Below, piece after piece: positions 56,932 to 64,000 of a stretch of DNA of 64,000 nucleotides. Numbering within the stretch: the stretch's first letter is position 1; each line of letters begins with the position of its first letter. The notes below the pieces were generated by a model. That model was not told the DNA's origin. It saw only the letters and a list, made by a program, of their open reading frames with translations, and made no database searches. The stretch comes from an uncultured Lachnospiraceae bacterium (lineage in GTDB: Bacteria > Bacillota > Clostridia > Lachnospirales > Lachnospiraceae), in the NCBI GenBank assembly GCA_910578555.1, contig CAJTPS010000002.1, positions 187,880 through 251,879 on the forward strand, written 5' to 3'. Position numbers and translations under genes: made by a program.

Positions 56932-57518
56932 GCAAACAAAACTATAAACAGATTTACGCCATGAAAGCAGAGCGAGAAAGCAGGATTAAAAAAGTCTGCC
57001 CTGACATTCCATATTCAAGCGGCATCTATGTGTTTTGGAGAATAGACGAAGCGGGAATACGGAGAGCGTACTGCGGTCAGGCGGTCAAATTATGTGAAAG
57101 ATGCGCTTCACACCTTGCAGAGTACGATCACATAGCGTTGAGTCTAAAAAAGCATGGATTTTACAAAGAAGATAATCCACACGGGTGGAAATTATGGTTT
57201 GAAACCTGCGACAGAAAGTCGCTTGATGAAAAAGAGGTTGAACGCATAAAGCAATTAGCTGACGCAGGATTTCAAATGTACAACGTGACCGCAGGAAGTC
57301 AAGGGGCTGGAAAGAAAGTGACTGGCGATTACAAGCCGCCCAAGACATACAGGCAGGGCATACAAGCCGGAAAGAAAACCCTTGCAAGGGAACTTAAATC
57401 TATTATGGAAAAGCACCTGACTGTAAGGCTGAAAGAAGAAAAACAAGGGAATAAAGTGTCGGAAAAGCAGCTTGAAAAATTTAATCGGCTGTTGGATGAA
57501 AATAATTATGGAGGTTGA
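56928..57518 (+). CDS. GIY-YIG nuclease-domain protein
   Basis: 196 residues from GTG overlapping the previous stop. SSGIYVFWRIDEAGIRRAYC is a GIY-YIG core with a diverged second half, followed by basic linker (GSQGAGKKVTGDYKPPKTYR) and a helical C-terminus. May be a phage-specific nuclease; not clearly a homing enzyme. Confidence 0.75.
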   Translation: MSKQNYKQIYAMKAERESRIKKVCPDIPYSSGIYVFWRIDEAGIRRAYCGQAVKLCERCASHLAEYDHIALSLKKHGFYKEDNPHGWKLWFETCDRKSLDEKEVERIKQLADAGFQMYNVTAGSQGAGKKVTGDYKPPKTYRQGIQAGKKTLARELKSIMEKHLTVRLKEEKQGNKVSEKQLEKFNRLLDENNYGG

Positions 57519-57520
57519 GT

Positions 57521-57679
57521 ATGGAAATGGTTCAAGACGGCGTTGAGGTTTATTGTCTGCCGGATAACGCCTATTGCAATGCAGACGAAGAAAAGAGAAG
57601 TCCGCTTGATATTGACGATTGTCCTATTGGGTGTGCAGTGTGTAGCGGAGATTGTTACCATTATAGGGAAGATGATTGA
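57521..57679 (+). CDS. Small acidic Cys-rich protein
   Basis: 52 residues: EVYCLPDNAYCNADEEKRSP, CPIGCAVCSGDCYHY. Ribosome site GGAGG ends 6 nt upstream. Probably metal-binding. Confidence 0.55.
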   Translation: MEMVQDGVEVYCLPDNAYCNADEEKRSPLDIDDCPIGCAVCSGDCYHYREDD

Positions 57680-57703
57680 AATTATAAGAAATGAGGTGCG
57701 GTT

Positions 57704-58006
57704 ATGAGTGATGATTTGATTAGCAAGGAAGATTTGCTAGGAACAGAGAAACTTTTAATGACTGGTATTGTAAAAAGCAATCCGGTAGCACGGTACATTT
57801 TGGAACAAGTCTTGTATGACATCGAAAATGCAAAAACTTCTTATGTCGTGGATAGGATTATTGAACAGCTAGGCGAATTGAAAACATACAAGTTGAATAT
57901 GGCAGACACTATGTCCGAAATTATGCGTAGGGGAGAACTTGGAACGTATGTATGCTTGGAAGATGTTCTTGAAATCGTCAAGTCTGGCGGTGTTTCAGAT
58001 GAATAA
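57704..58006 (+). CDS. Hypothetical phage protein
   Basis: 100 residues, helical (LISKEDLLGTEKLLMTGIVK, SYVVDRIIEQLGEL). The opening resembles the DDLISRxxL motif seen in many Firmicutes phage proteins of unknown function. GAGGTG precedes the ATG. Confidence 0.6.
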   Translation: MSDDLISKEDLLGTEKLLMTGIVKSNPVARYILEQVLYDIENAKTSYVVDRIIEQLGELKTYKLNMADTMSEIMRRGELGTYVCLEDVLEIVKSGGVSDE

Positions 58007-58232
58007 AATCGAAAGATTATCTGGCGATTATATAAGAGGATATACAAAAGCGGTGTTGGATATTATAGAGATTTTTGAATATATACAATCAGACTTGAAA
58101 TTTCACCACAAAAATATGAATGGAAAACTTTCTATTATGCTCTTAAAAACAATTCTGAAAAATCGGGAAGAAATACGAGAAAGAATATGGGATTCTTCCG
58201 GGGACGGGAAAAAGGAGGGATTTGCGAGGTGA
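57999..58232 (+). CDS. Hypothetical helical protein
   Basis: 77 residues (ERLSGDYIRGYTKAVLDIIE...). ATG overlaps the previous gene by 8 nt with GGCGGTG upstream. No family recognised. Confidence 0.55.
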   Translation: MNKIERLSGDYIRGYTKAVLDIIEIFEYIQSDLKFHHKNMNGKLSIMLLKTILKNREEIRERIWDSSGDGKKEGFAR

Positions 58233-58278
58233 AATCATATTAAGAAAGATTTTGAGTGGTTCAAGAAAGGGTGATTAA

Positions 58279-58467
58279 ATGGCAGTCAGATATGAAAATC
58301 AATGCGTAGATTGCGGATTTCCATGTAGATATGAGGCTTGCAGGTATTACAAGGTTGCAATCCCTGTCTGTGATGAATGTGGGGAAGATGTGGACAAGCT
58401 ATATCGTTTGGACGGGGAAGAATTATGCGAGAGTTGCGTGTTGGAGAGATTGGAGGTTGTGGAATGA
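58279..58467 (+). CDS. Small zinc-ribbon protein
   Basis: 62 residues with CVDCGFPCRYEAC and CDECGEDV...LCESC, two probable zinc sites. AAAGGGTG upstream. Overlaps the next gene by 4 nt. Confidence 0.6.
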   Translation: MAVRYENQCVDCGFPCRYEACRYYKVAIPVCDECGEDVDKLYRLDGEELCESCVLERLEVVE

Positions 58468-58775
58468 AGATAGAAACAATTATATGTGATTGCTGTAATG
58501 AGGAAATTCCGAAAGTCAAGAAGAAAGACTTTTTTGGTATCGAAAGAGAGTATTACAGATTGGGAAAGCTGGATTATAGCCATCCATTCAAGGACATAAA
58601 TTGTCGCACACTTGGACTACATTTATGCGAACGGTGCGCAGGAGATATTAGCTTGCAAATGCACGAAGCAAGAACAAAATTATTATTAGGTCAGGTGGTT
58701 GAATGGATAGAAAATACACGATATACGCCTGTGATTTTGATGGAACTCTCTGCGAAAGCATATTCCCTGGCATAG
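58464..58775 (+). CDS. Hypothetical protein with zinc-binding pairs
   Basis: 103 residues: IICDCCNEEIPKVKKKDFFG near the start and HLCERCAGDI in the middle. ATG 58464 has GGAGG 8 nt upstream. Its last 73 nt overlap the HAD-like gene in another frame. Confidence 0.55.
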   Translation: MKIETIICDCCNEEIPKVKKKDFFGIEREYYRLGKLDYSHPFKDINCRTLGLHLCERCAGDISLQMHEARTKLLLGQVVEWIENTRYTPVILMELSAKAYSLA

Positions 58776-59053
58776 GCAGTCCGAACATGGAACTGATAAA
58801 CCACCTAATCAAACGCAGAAAGCAGGGAAATAAAGTCATTCTGTGGACTTGCAGATGTGGCGAACGGTTAAATGAGGCGGTTGAATGGTGTAGGCAGTTT
58901 GGCTTGGAATTTGACGCTGTGAATGAAAATCTGCCAGAAATGATTGAATGGTTTGGGAATGACACGAGAAAGGTTTGTGCTGATGTTTATATTGATGATA
59001 AGGCGGTAAACAAGCCGGAATATCATGTTCCTTATAAGGAGGTAGGGGAATGA
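58703..59053 (+). CDS. HAD-like phosphatase
   Basis: 116 residues with nucleophile motif YACDFDGTLCES, the motif-II-like KVILWTCRCGERLNEAVEWC and closing YIDDKAVN. A small HAD hydrolase, probably on nucleotides or sugars. AGGTGG precedes the ATG. Confidence 0.78.
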   Translation: MDRKYTIYACDFDGTLCESIFPGIGSPNMELINHLIKRRKQGNKVILWTCRCGERLNEAVEWCRQFGLEFDAVNENLPEMIEWFGNDTRKVCADVYIDDKAVNKPEYHVPYKEVGE

Positions 59054-59370
59054 CAGAAAATAAGATTATTAAGGTTTTAGATGATATATGGACTTTTGGA
59101 CATGAGCCGACAGACGAAGAAAGACTTGCGGCAAACAAAGCCATTGCTTTAATTCAAGAATTAGAGCAATACCGCGCAATCGGCACAGTCGAGGAATGTC
59201 GGGAGGCAAGGGAAAGGCAGAGGGTGAAGAAGCCTGTTAAAGATGAATACGACCATAAGTGTTGTCCTAACTGTGGATGGGTTGTGTATAAGGACGAATG
59301 GGGCGGTAGATACTTGACGCATTGTGAAAATTGCGGGCAAGCCATTTCGTGGGGGGGGGGAGAAGAATAA
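59050..59370 (+). CDS. Zinc-ribbon phage protein ending in a ten-G tract
   Basis: 106 residues. The core CCPNCGWVVYKDEWGGRYLT and HCENCGQAISW is a common phage zinc ribbon. The last codons run through G10 (59351-59360) to give WGGGEE. One more G would fuse it in frame to the next gene. AAGGAGG precedes the ATG. Confidence 0.7.
   Translation: MTENKIIKVLDDIWTFGHEPTDEERLAANKAIALIQELEQYRAIGTVEECREARERQRVKKPVKDEYDHKCCPNCGWVVYKDEWGGRYLTHCENCGQAISWGGGEE
59351..59360 (+). repeat. Ten-G homopolymer
   Basis: Run of ten G at the 3' end of a zinc-ribbon gene; it also forms the ribosome site region of the following gene. Very unlikely by chance in this AT-rich sequence. Confidence 0.9.
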
Positions 59371-59615
59371 TGCCAATCGCACACATTGAACCACCAACAA
59401 AAGAAGAAATAGAGGAATACAAAAAATCAAAACATGAGGAATTTTTGAAGTCATTTTCGGATAAAGAGAAAATGCAAAGAATGAAACCGAAGGCGGTTGG
59501 GCGAATGGGTCGTATTAAATTCGGAATATGTCCTAAATGCAATCATTGCTTGGTAGAAAGCGACAGATTTTGTGGCGAATGTTTTCAACGGATAGATTGG
59601 ATCGATAACCCATGA
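59370..59615 (+). CDS. Zinc-ribbon protein
   Basis: 81 residues: helical N-terminus (PTKEEIEEYKKSKHEEFLKS) and a CPKCNHCLVESDRFCGECFQ ribbon. ATG overlaps the previous stop (TAATG), its ribosome site being the poly-G and GAGAAG. Confidence 0.65.
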   Translation: MPIAHIEPPTKEEIEEYKKSKHEEFLKSFSDKEKMQRMKPKAVGRMGRIKFGICPKCNHCLVESDRFCGECFQRIDWIDNP

Positions 59616-59731
59616 CCTGCCAAATAGCAGACCAAAGACACCCATTCATGGGGCTTGACAATAAAATCTGCAAATACGATTTTGATATGGTTGGTACGCA
59701 TAGGTGCGGAAATTTGGAGAGGAAGGATTGA
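59612..59731 (+). CDS. Small hypothetical protein
   Basis: 39 residues (MTCQIADQRHPFMGLDNKIC...). ATGA overlap with the previous gene; no separate ribosome site, so coupled translation is assumed. Confidence 0.4.
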   Translation: MTCQIADQRHPFMGLDNKICKYDFDMVGTHRCGNLERKD

Positions 59732-59735
59732 GGGA

Positions 59736-60023
59736 ATGAATATATCATTTCACGCTAAACAGCGATTAAAAGAAAGATGTGGATTCACTAAGAAATCCTA
59801 TGAGCGCATGGCGGAAAAAGCATTTAACGAGGGAATAACACACAAGCAGACAAGGGGCAGATTGAATAAATGGATTACAAGCCTATTCTTTAAGAATTGT
59901 AATGCCAATAACATACGGATTTATGGCGATAATGCGTACATATTCTGCGGGGAAACACTTGTGACCGTTATTTCTATTCCCTCAAACATAAAGAGGGATA
60001 TGGATAAAATGATTGAGAAATAG
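59736..60023 (+). CDS. Hypothetical phage protein
   Basis: 95 residues (SFHAKQRLKERCGFTKKSYE; NNIRIYGDNAYIFCGETLVT). Pattern resembles a BrnT/RelE-like small fold but no active residues are evident. GAGGGA precedes ATG 59736. Confidence 0.55.
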   Translation: MNISFHAKQRLKERCGFTKKSYERMAEKAFNEGITHKQTRGRLNKWITSLFFKNCNANNIRIYGDNAYIFCGETLVTVISIPSNIKRDMDKMIEK

Positions 60024-60035
60024 GAGGATTTTGAG

Positions 60036-60377
60036 ATGTCTATGATTAGCGAGTTGATAAAAAATTTAAGATGGTATGGTTCTTATGCGGATAGAGTGGA
60101 AAAAGATTTGATGTATGAAGCCGCCGACACCATAGAAGCCTTATCCGCAAAACTGCAAGCGGCGAATATGGAAAGGTCGGATAGGTATTATGGAGGTGGG
60201 TGGATTCTGTGCGAGGATAGGTTGTCGGATAAAGAGGTTTTGTGTTGCGACCAGTGCGGAGAAATGATTTTAGGATATATTGCAGAAGACGAAGGGAGCG
60301 AAACAGGTTTTTCTGCTGAAAATGATAGCGAATATATGTATAACTGCGTAAAGTGGATGGAAAAACCTAAACCATAA
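60036..60377 (+). CDS. Hypothetical protein with zinc ribbon
   Basis: 113 residues. Helical N-terminus (ELIKNLRWYGSYADRVEKDL, DTIEALSAKLQAAN), then CCDQCGEMILGYI and a MYNCVKWMEKP ending. This plan is common in phage early genes. AGGAGG precedes the ATG. Confidence 0.6.
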   Translation: MSMISELIKNLRWYGSYADRVEKDLMYEAADTIEALSAKLQAANMERSDRYYGGGWILCEDRLSDKEVLCCDQCGEMILGYIAEDEGSETGFSAENDSEYMYNCVKWMEKPKP

Positions 60378-60397
60378 CCGCAAAGGAGTTGATTGCA

Positions 60398-61045
60398 TTG
60401 CAGGAATTTGTAACTATTCCTACATATTTAATAGAAGAATTAAAAGACAAGCCATATTCAAAACTGGGTGCATACATAGACATTCTGAATATGGCAGAGG
60501 AAGGCGGAGGGGAATTTGAAACCACAAGAAGAACGCTGGAAAACCGATGGGGATGGAGCGGATGTAAGGTAAATTCCTTTCTGTCGCTGCTTGAAGAAAA
60601 AACCATAATTAGACCAAAGAAAAACCAAAAAAAGACCACGATAACGCTAGTAAATTCAATGGTTTCAGACAACACAGAAACCAAAGAAAAACCAAAGAAA
60701 GACCAAAAAAGAACCAACGAAAAGCCGAAATCAGAGCAAGAACAAACAGCAAAAAAAGAACAGGTGTACTATCCAAATGACGAGCTACTAAACAGCGCCT
60801 TTAAAGAATTTTTGGTTATGAGGAACAAAATCAAGAAACCGATAGCAACGAAACAGGCATTGACAAGAATGATGAACAAGATTGAGAAGTTGTCGGGCGG
60901 CGATAATGATTTGGCGATAAAGATACTCAACCAGTCCACAGACCATTGCTGGCAGGACGTGTATGAGTTGAAAGAGGATAAGAAGAGCAATTTTTATGCA
61001 AAGAATGGAGATAGAGATATTTTAAGTGAATGGAGGAATAGTTAA
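60398..61045 (+). CDS. DnaD-like replication initiation protein
   Basis: 215 residues from TTG 60398, 9 nt after AAAGGAG. Winged-helix N-terminus (residues 1-75; TTRRTLENRWGWSGCKVNSF), a Lys/Glu/Gln-rich linker with KxKKxQK repeats, and a C-terminal YEEFLVMRNK-type helix set with ILNQSTDHCWQDVYELK, typical of phage replication organisers of the DnaD family. It starts the replication module. Confidence 0.78.
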   Translation: MQEFVTIPTYLIEELKDKPYSKLGAYIDILNMAEEGGGEFETTRRTLENRWGWSGCKVNSFLSLLEEKTIIRPKKNQKKTTITLVNSMVSDNTETKEKPKKDQKRTNEKPKSEQEQTAKKEQVYYPNDELLNSAFKEFLVMRNKIKKPIATKQALTRMMNKIEKLSGGDNDLAIKILNQSTDHCWQDVYELKEDKKSNFYAKNGDRDILSEWRNS

Positions 61046-62112
61046 TGAATGGAACAGAATTAGAATTATCGAATTATTGGGACGATTTTCAGATAAGGGT
61101 AAACGAAACGATTGACTGTTTGGCAAGAAAGGAAATGCCAAAATTAGAAAGATTAACCGTACATCTTACGGAAAGTTGTAATTTTCGTTGCGAATACTGC
61201 AATATGAGGTTTTCAAAAAATGCTATGGGAGAAAGCCTTGCTAAAAAGATTGTTGATGAATACACAAAAATGGGTGGCAGGACTATCCATTTCGCGGGAG
61301 GAGAGCCTACGGTTGTTCCATATATTGAAGAAATTTTTGCTTATGCAAAATCAAGAGGTCTTACAGTATCAGCAAATACAAACGCATATAAGCGAGTAAG
61401 CACAGAAAATATAGACAAATTCAAGGCTTCTTTTGACACGCCATATGCAGATGAATTTAACGCAACTGTCGGAATAGGGGCATTTGAAAAAGTCGTTGAA
61501 AACATGAAGATTTATTCTAAGGAAATGAAAGAGAAAATGCTTTCTATAACCGCTGTTTTGAACAGAAAAACCTATAAACATATGTTGGAACTTGCTAAGT
61601 TTGTGCATGAAAATTTTGAGGTTTACAACCTTTATTACAGCAACTACAAGGGAAACAATCCAGAATTTGCATTTTCTGATGAAGAAATTGAGGATATGTT
61701 TGTAAACCACATTCCAAAAGTATTAGAATTTTTCAAACAAACAGGCAATACATATTCATACAAACAGTTATCTCTTTATAAAAGAGGGGATTTTAGAAAT
61801 GTGGATTGCAGATTTGAGGAAAACAAACATATTCCTTGCTATATTCAGCTTTCAGAAATGACGATTGATGTTGATGGAAACTGCTATGATTGTAGTCATT
61901 TATATAGAGACGGTGTTATTCCAAGCGAAACAATCAATGTCAAAGATGATACATTGGAGAATTGTTTTAGAAGAAGAAAGAAACGATATTCAGATGTTTC
62001 TAATATGGTTTGTATTTCTGAAAAATGCCTAAACGGTTGTAATAAAAATTTAATCGGCTTTAATAGGACGGTTGCTGACAGAAAATATATATTGGGTGGT
62101 GGTTTGAAATGA
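61045..62112 (+). CDS. Radical SAM protein with SPASM-like C-terminus
   Basis: 355 residues. Cluster motif ESCNFRCEYCNMRFS (CxxxCxxC) near residue 50, HFAGGEPT SAM motif, and a C-terminal Cys set (CYIQ, DGNCYDCSHLY, CISEKCLNGC) of SPASM type, which holds extra Fe-S clusters in peptide-modifying enzymes. ATG overlaps the DnaD-like stop and its own end overlaps the loader, so it is embedded in the replication operon. Substrate unknown. Confidence 0.85.
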   Translation: MNGTELELSNYWDDFQIRVNETIDCLARKEMPKLERLTVHLTESCNFRCEYCNMRFSKNAMGESLAKKIVDEYTKMGGRTIHFAGGEPTVVPYIEEIFAYAKSRGLTVSANTNAYKRVSTENIDKFKASFDTPYADEFNATVGIGAFEKVVENMKIYSKEMKEKMLSITAVLNRKTYKHMLELAKFVHENFEVYNLYYSNYKGNNPEFAFSDEEIEDMFVNHIPKVLEFFKQTGNTYSYKQLSLYKRGDFRNVDCRFEENKHIPCYIQLSEMTIDVDGNCYDCSHLYRDGVIPSETINVKDDTLENCFRRRKKRYSDVSNMVCISEKCLNGCNKNLIGFNRTVADRKYILGGGLK

Positions 62113-62777
62113 CGAGGGAAGAAATTCAAGATTTTCTAGCCATGATACAAGGCACATACCCGAATTTTAACCCGCCAAGCAAGACGGCGGCGGTCAACGC
62201 GTGGACTTTGGCGTTGGAGGAATACGAGGAAAAGGCGGTACATATGGCATTTAAGCTGTATATGCAGACAAATACAAGAGGCTTTGCACCCGTCCCCGGT
62301 CAAATCATAGACAAGATACATACCATGACACAACCGCAGGAATTAAACGAAATGGAGGCGTGGTCGCTTGTCAGTAAGGCAATAAGAAACAGCGGATATA
62401 ACAGTGCGGAGGAATTTGCAAAACTGCCGCCGCTTGTGCAAAAGGCGGTAGGGCTGCCGAGCCAGCTAAGGACATGGGCGTTAGATGAAAATTACAATGA
62501 GCAAGTGGCAATGTCAAGTTTTCAGAGGGCGTACAAGGCAGAATTAAAATGCCATGAGGAACTTCAAAAAATGCCGAAGAATGTCAGAAACCTCATTGAA
62601 AATGCAAATGTCGGCTCATATTCGGCGCAAATAGCCGCGAAAAGACAGCAAGCCATAGAAAGTGCCAACGAGAGGAAACAAGGAGAAATCAAGGCGTTAG
62701 AGATGAAATATGAGGGAGTACCAATGCCAGAGAATTATAAAGAAATATTGGAGGATATGAGGAATGGAACCATATAG
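62109..62777 (+). CDS. Helicase loader (SPP1 gp39 / G40P-loader-like)
   Basis: 222 residues. N-terminal domain with YPNFNPPSKTAAVNAWTLAL and AFKLYMQTNTRGFAPVPGQI is that of phage helicase loaders; the C-terminus is basic and helical. Acts with the DnaD-like organiser to load the replicative helicase, which should be encoded to the right. Start overlaps the radical SAM stop. Confidence 0.82.
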   Translation: MTREEIQDFLAMIQGTYPNFNPPSKTAAVNAWTLALEEYEEKAVHMAFKLYMQTNTRGFAPVPGQIIDKIHTMTQPQELNEMEAWSLVSKAIRNSGYNSAEEFAKLPPLVQKAVGLPSQLRTWALDENYNEQVAMSSFQRAYKAELKCHEELQKMPKNVRNLIENANVGSYSAQIAAKRQQAIESANERKQGEIKALEMKYEGVPMPENYKEILEDMRNGTI

Positions 62778-63342
62778 AAAATTGCTTGATGATGTAATAA
62801 AAAACTTAAAAGAAAAGAAAGACTTTCCTAGCAGAGAGTGTGAGAAATATACGGAAAATTGCGAGACTTTACTAAAAAATTATGCAGATGGAAAAATCGT
62901 TGATTGCGGTCACAGATGTGAATACTGTGACAAATTTAGATGGGTAATTGACAGAGCAAGTAATTATTCTGAAAAGTTAGGTATTCCGATTGAAGAAATT
63001 ATTCAGTCATGGGAAGAAGATAGGAATTATTGGTATATGAATTACTATCAAGACTGTAATCAACCGATTATCGGGGCAAACAATGTGTTTATATTTGAAA
63101 ATTTAGAAGAAATGCGTAAAAAATGCGGAAATGAATTTATCTGCCCTTATTGCAAAGGTATTTCTACAAATCCTTATGAGTGCAATTCAGGAAAAATGGT
63201 AGGAAAAAACAAGAAATGCGATTGGAAATCATACGGACTTTTTCAATTTGATTTAGCTTTTATTTATGTTAAATCAGAGAAAAAAGGTGAAAAGGTGTTT
63301 ATGCCAAAAGCATTGAAAGAAAGTGGGGATAATCATGGATAA
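62764..63342 (+). CDS. Hypothetical protein with zinc sites
   Basis: 192 residues. CGHRCEYCDKFRWVIDRASN and later ICPYCKGISTNPYECNSGK suggest two metal sites. Overlaps the loader by 14 nt and the RNase H gene by 8 nt. No family recognised. Confidence 0.55.
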   Translation: MEPYRKLLDDVIKNLKEKKDFPSRECEKYTENCETLLKNYADGKIVDCGHRCEYCDKFRWVIDRASNYSEKLGIPIEEIIQSWEEDRNYWYMNYYQDCNQPIIGANNVFIFENLEEMRKKCGNEFICPYCKGISTNPYECNSGKMVGKNKKCDWKSYGLFQFDLAFIYVKSEKKGEKVFMPKALKESGDNHG

Positions 63343-63754
63343 AATCACAGTTTACACCGACGGTTCAGCCCTAAACAACGGAAGCCCTGACAGTGGTTGC
63401 GGTTGGGCTTGCAAGCTGATTTACCGAGGGTACGAGAAAATGAAGTCTGGCAGTGACAAGGGAAAGACAAATAATGTAATGGAAATGACCGCCGTATTAC
63501 AAGCCATGAGAGCTATAACGGACAAGTCTATTCCGGTGGAGGTGTTTTCAGACAGCAGATATGTTGTTGAAACGTTGAATGGGAATTTTAATATTAAGAA
63601 GAACACGGAGTTATGACAGGAAATTATGGCGGAGAAAGAGAAGTTTGCGGATATACGGTTTATTTGGGTTAAGGGGCATGATAAAAATGTGCATAACAAT
63701 GATGTAGACCGCAGATCGGTTGAAGAAGCAAGAAAAATAGAAAAAGGAGAATGA
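63335..63754 (+). pseudogene. RNase HI interrupted by an in-frame TGA
   Basis: The first 93 codons carry the catalytic VYTDGSAL, NNVMEMTAVL and FSDSRYVV. A TGA at 63614-63616 stands where related enzymes have Trp (EL-W-QEI). The same frame continues with RFIWVKGHDKNVHNNDVDRR, the conserved C-terminal part with the last catalytic Asp, to the stop at 63752-63754. Either a nonsense mutation or UGA-C readthrough. The second part has an internal ATG at 63626 but no ribosome site. Confidence 0.8.
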
Positions 63755-63756
63755 TT

Positions 63757-64000
63757 ATGAAAGCATATAAAGTATATTGTTGCAGAATTGAAGGTGGAAA
63801 AAGTTGGAGTGGAACAGTTGTTGATACAGAGGGAAATGGAGTGAGCGAAGCCATTAAAAAGAAGTTTGGATTGAAATATCTATATTGTGAAAAATATCCA
63901 AATAAGAAATTGCAAGATAATGGAGAAAAACAATTTGATTTCAGAGAAACTCCTCTTGAAAGTGTTTCATTGAATGAATTAACGGTTGGGGAACTTTTGG
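63757..64000 (+). CDS. Hypothetical protein, 3'-partial
   Basis: At least 81 residues (MKAYKVYCCRIEGGKSWSGT...). AAAGGAG precedes the ATG; the frame is open to the window end. No family recognised. Confidence 0.6.
   Translation, partial: MKAYKVYCCRIEGGKSWSGTVVDTEGNGVSEAIKKKFGLKYLYCEKYPNKKLQDNGEKQFDFRETPLESVSLNELTVGELL

Noticed and set aside
63335..63754. Alternative genetic code with TGA as Trp
   Set aside because: Many well-supported genes in the window end in TGA with overlapping downstream starts.

Overview
The window is a contiguous piece of a temperate, long-tailed (siphovirus-type) bacteriophage or prophage of a low-to-mid GC Gram-positive host, most likely an anaerobic clostridium of the Lachnospiraceae kind. 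The support is an SPP1-type portal, an HK97-fold capsid protein of the N4-gp56 kind, a gpG/gpGT tail chaperone pair, a very long tape measure, an r1t-like holin, a Spo0A-like DNA-binding protein with a sporulation-type sigma factor, strong AAGGAGG ribosome sites and consensus TTGACA/TATAAT promoters. No integrase, DNA polymerase, replicative helicase or site-specific recombinase is visible, so the genome continues beyond both ends.

Layout. 1-2.3 kb: C-terminal part of the large terminase carrying the end of an intein, then a sigma-like late regulator and a probable late promoter. 2.4-13.2 kb: portal, minor head protein, scaffold, capsid, connectors, an out-of-place holin cassette, major tail protein and tail chaperones; both of the last two carry textbook -1 frameshift signals. 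13.2-21.5 kb: tape measure surrounded by morons with their own promoters, two of them on the minus strand. 21.8-27 kb: distal tail, including a YadA-like fibre whose tip lies on an invertible DNA segment. 27-28.3 kb: three-domain endolysin. 28.4-31 kb: lysogeny switch with CI- and Cro-like genes, an operator array and a MazF-antirepressor fusion. 31-40 kb: early genes (OB-fold ssDNA-binding protein, Spo0A-C-like protein, sigma factor, SbcC-like ATPase, RecT). 40-47 kb: an unusual metabolic and signalling block with a nicotinamidase-like enzyme, vWA protein, ThyX, beta-helix protein, PP2C phosphatase, methylase-like protein and Ser/Thr kinase. 47-64 kb: many small zinc-ribbon and hypothetical genes, homing endonucleases, SSB, two DNA methyltransferases, an ASCH protein, two radical-SAM-type proteins, DnaD-like and helicase-loader replication proteins and an interrupted RNase H.

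Most notable: (1) a 29-bp perfect inverted repeat enclosing two alternative fibre tips that meet tail to tail, an apparent host-range switch; (2) two places where an inserted gene follows a complete gene and is itself followed by an orphan 3' end of that gene (tape measure and nicotinamidase), which suggests a 3'-end-replacing mode of cargo insertion; (3) a phage-borne vWA / PP2C / kinase set resembling the TerY-P triad; (4) a MazF toxin fused in frame to a BRO antirepressor; (5) two long poly-G tracts and two non-canonical start codons that may tune expression.
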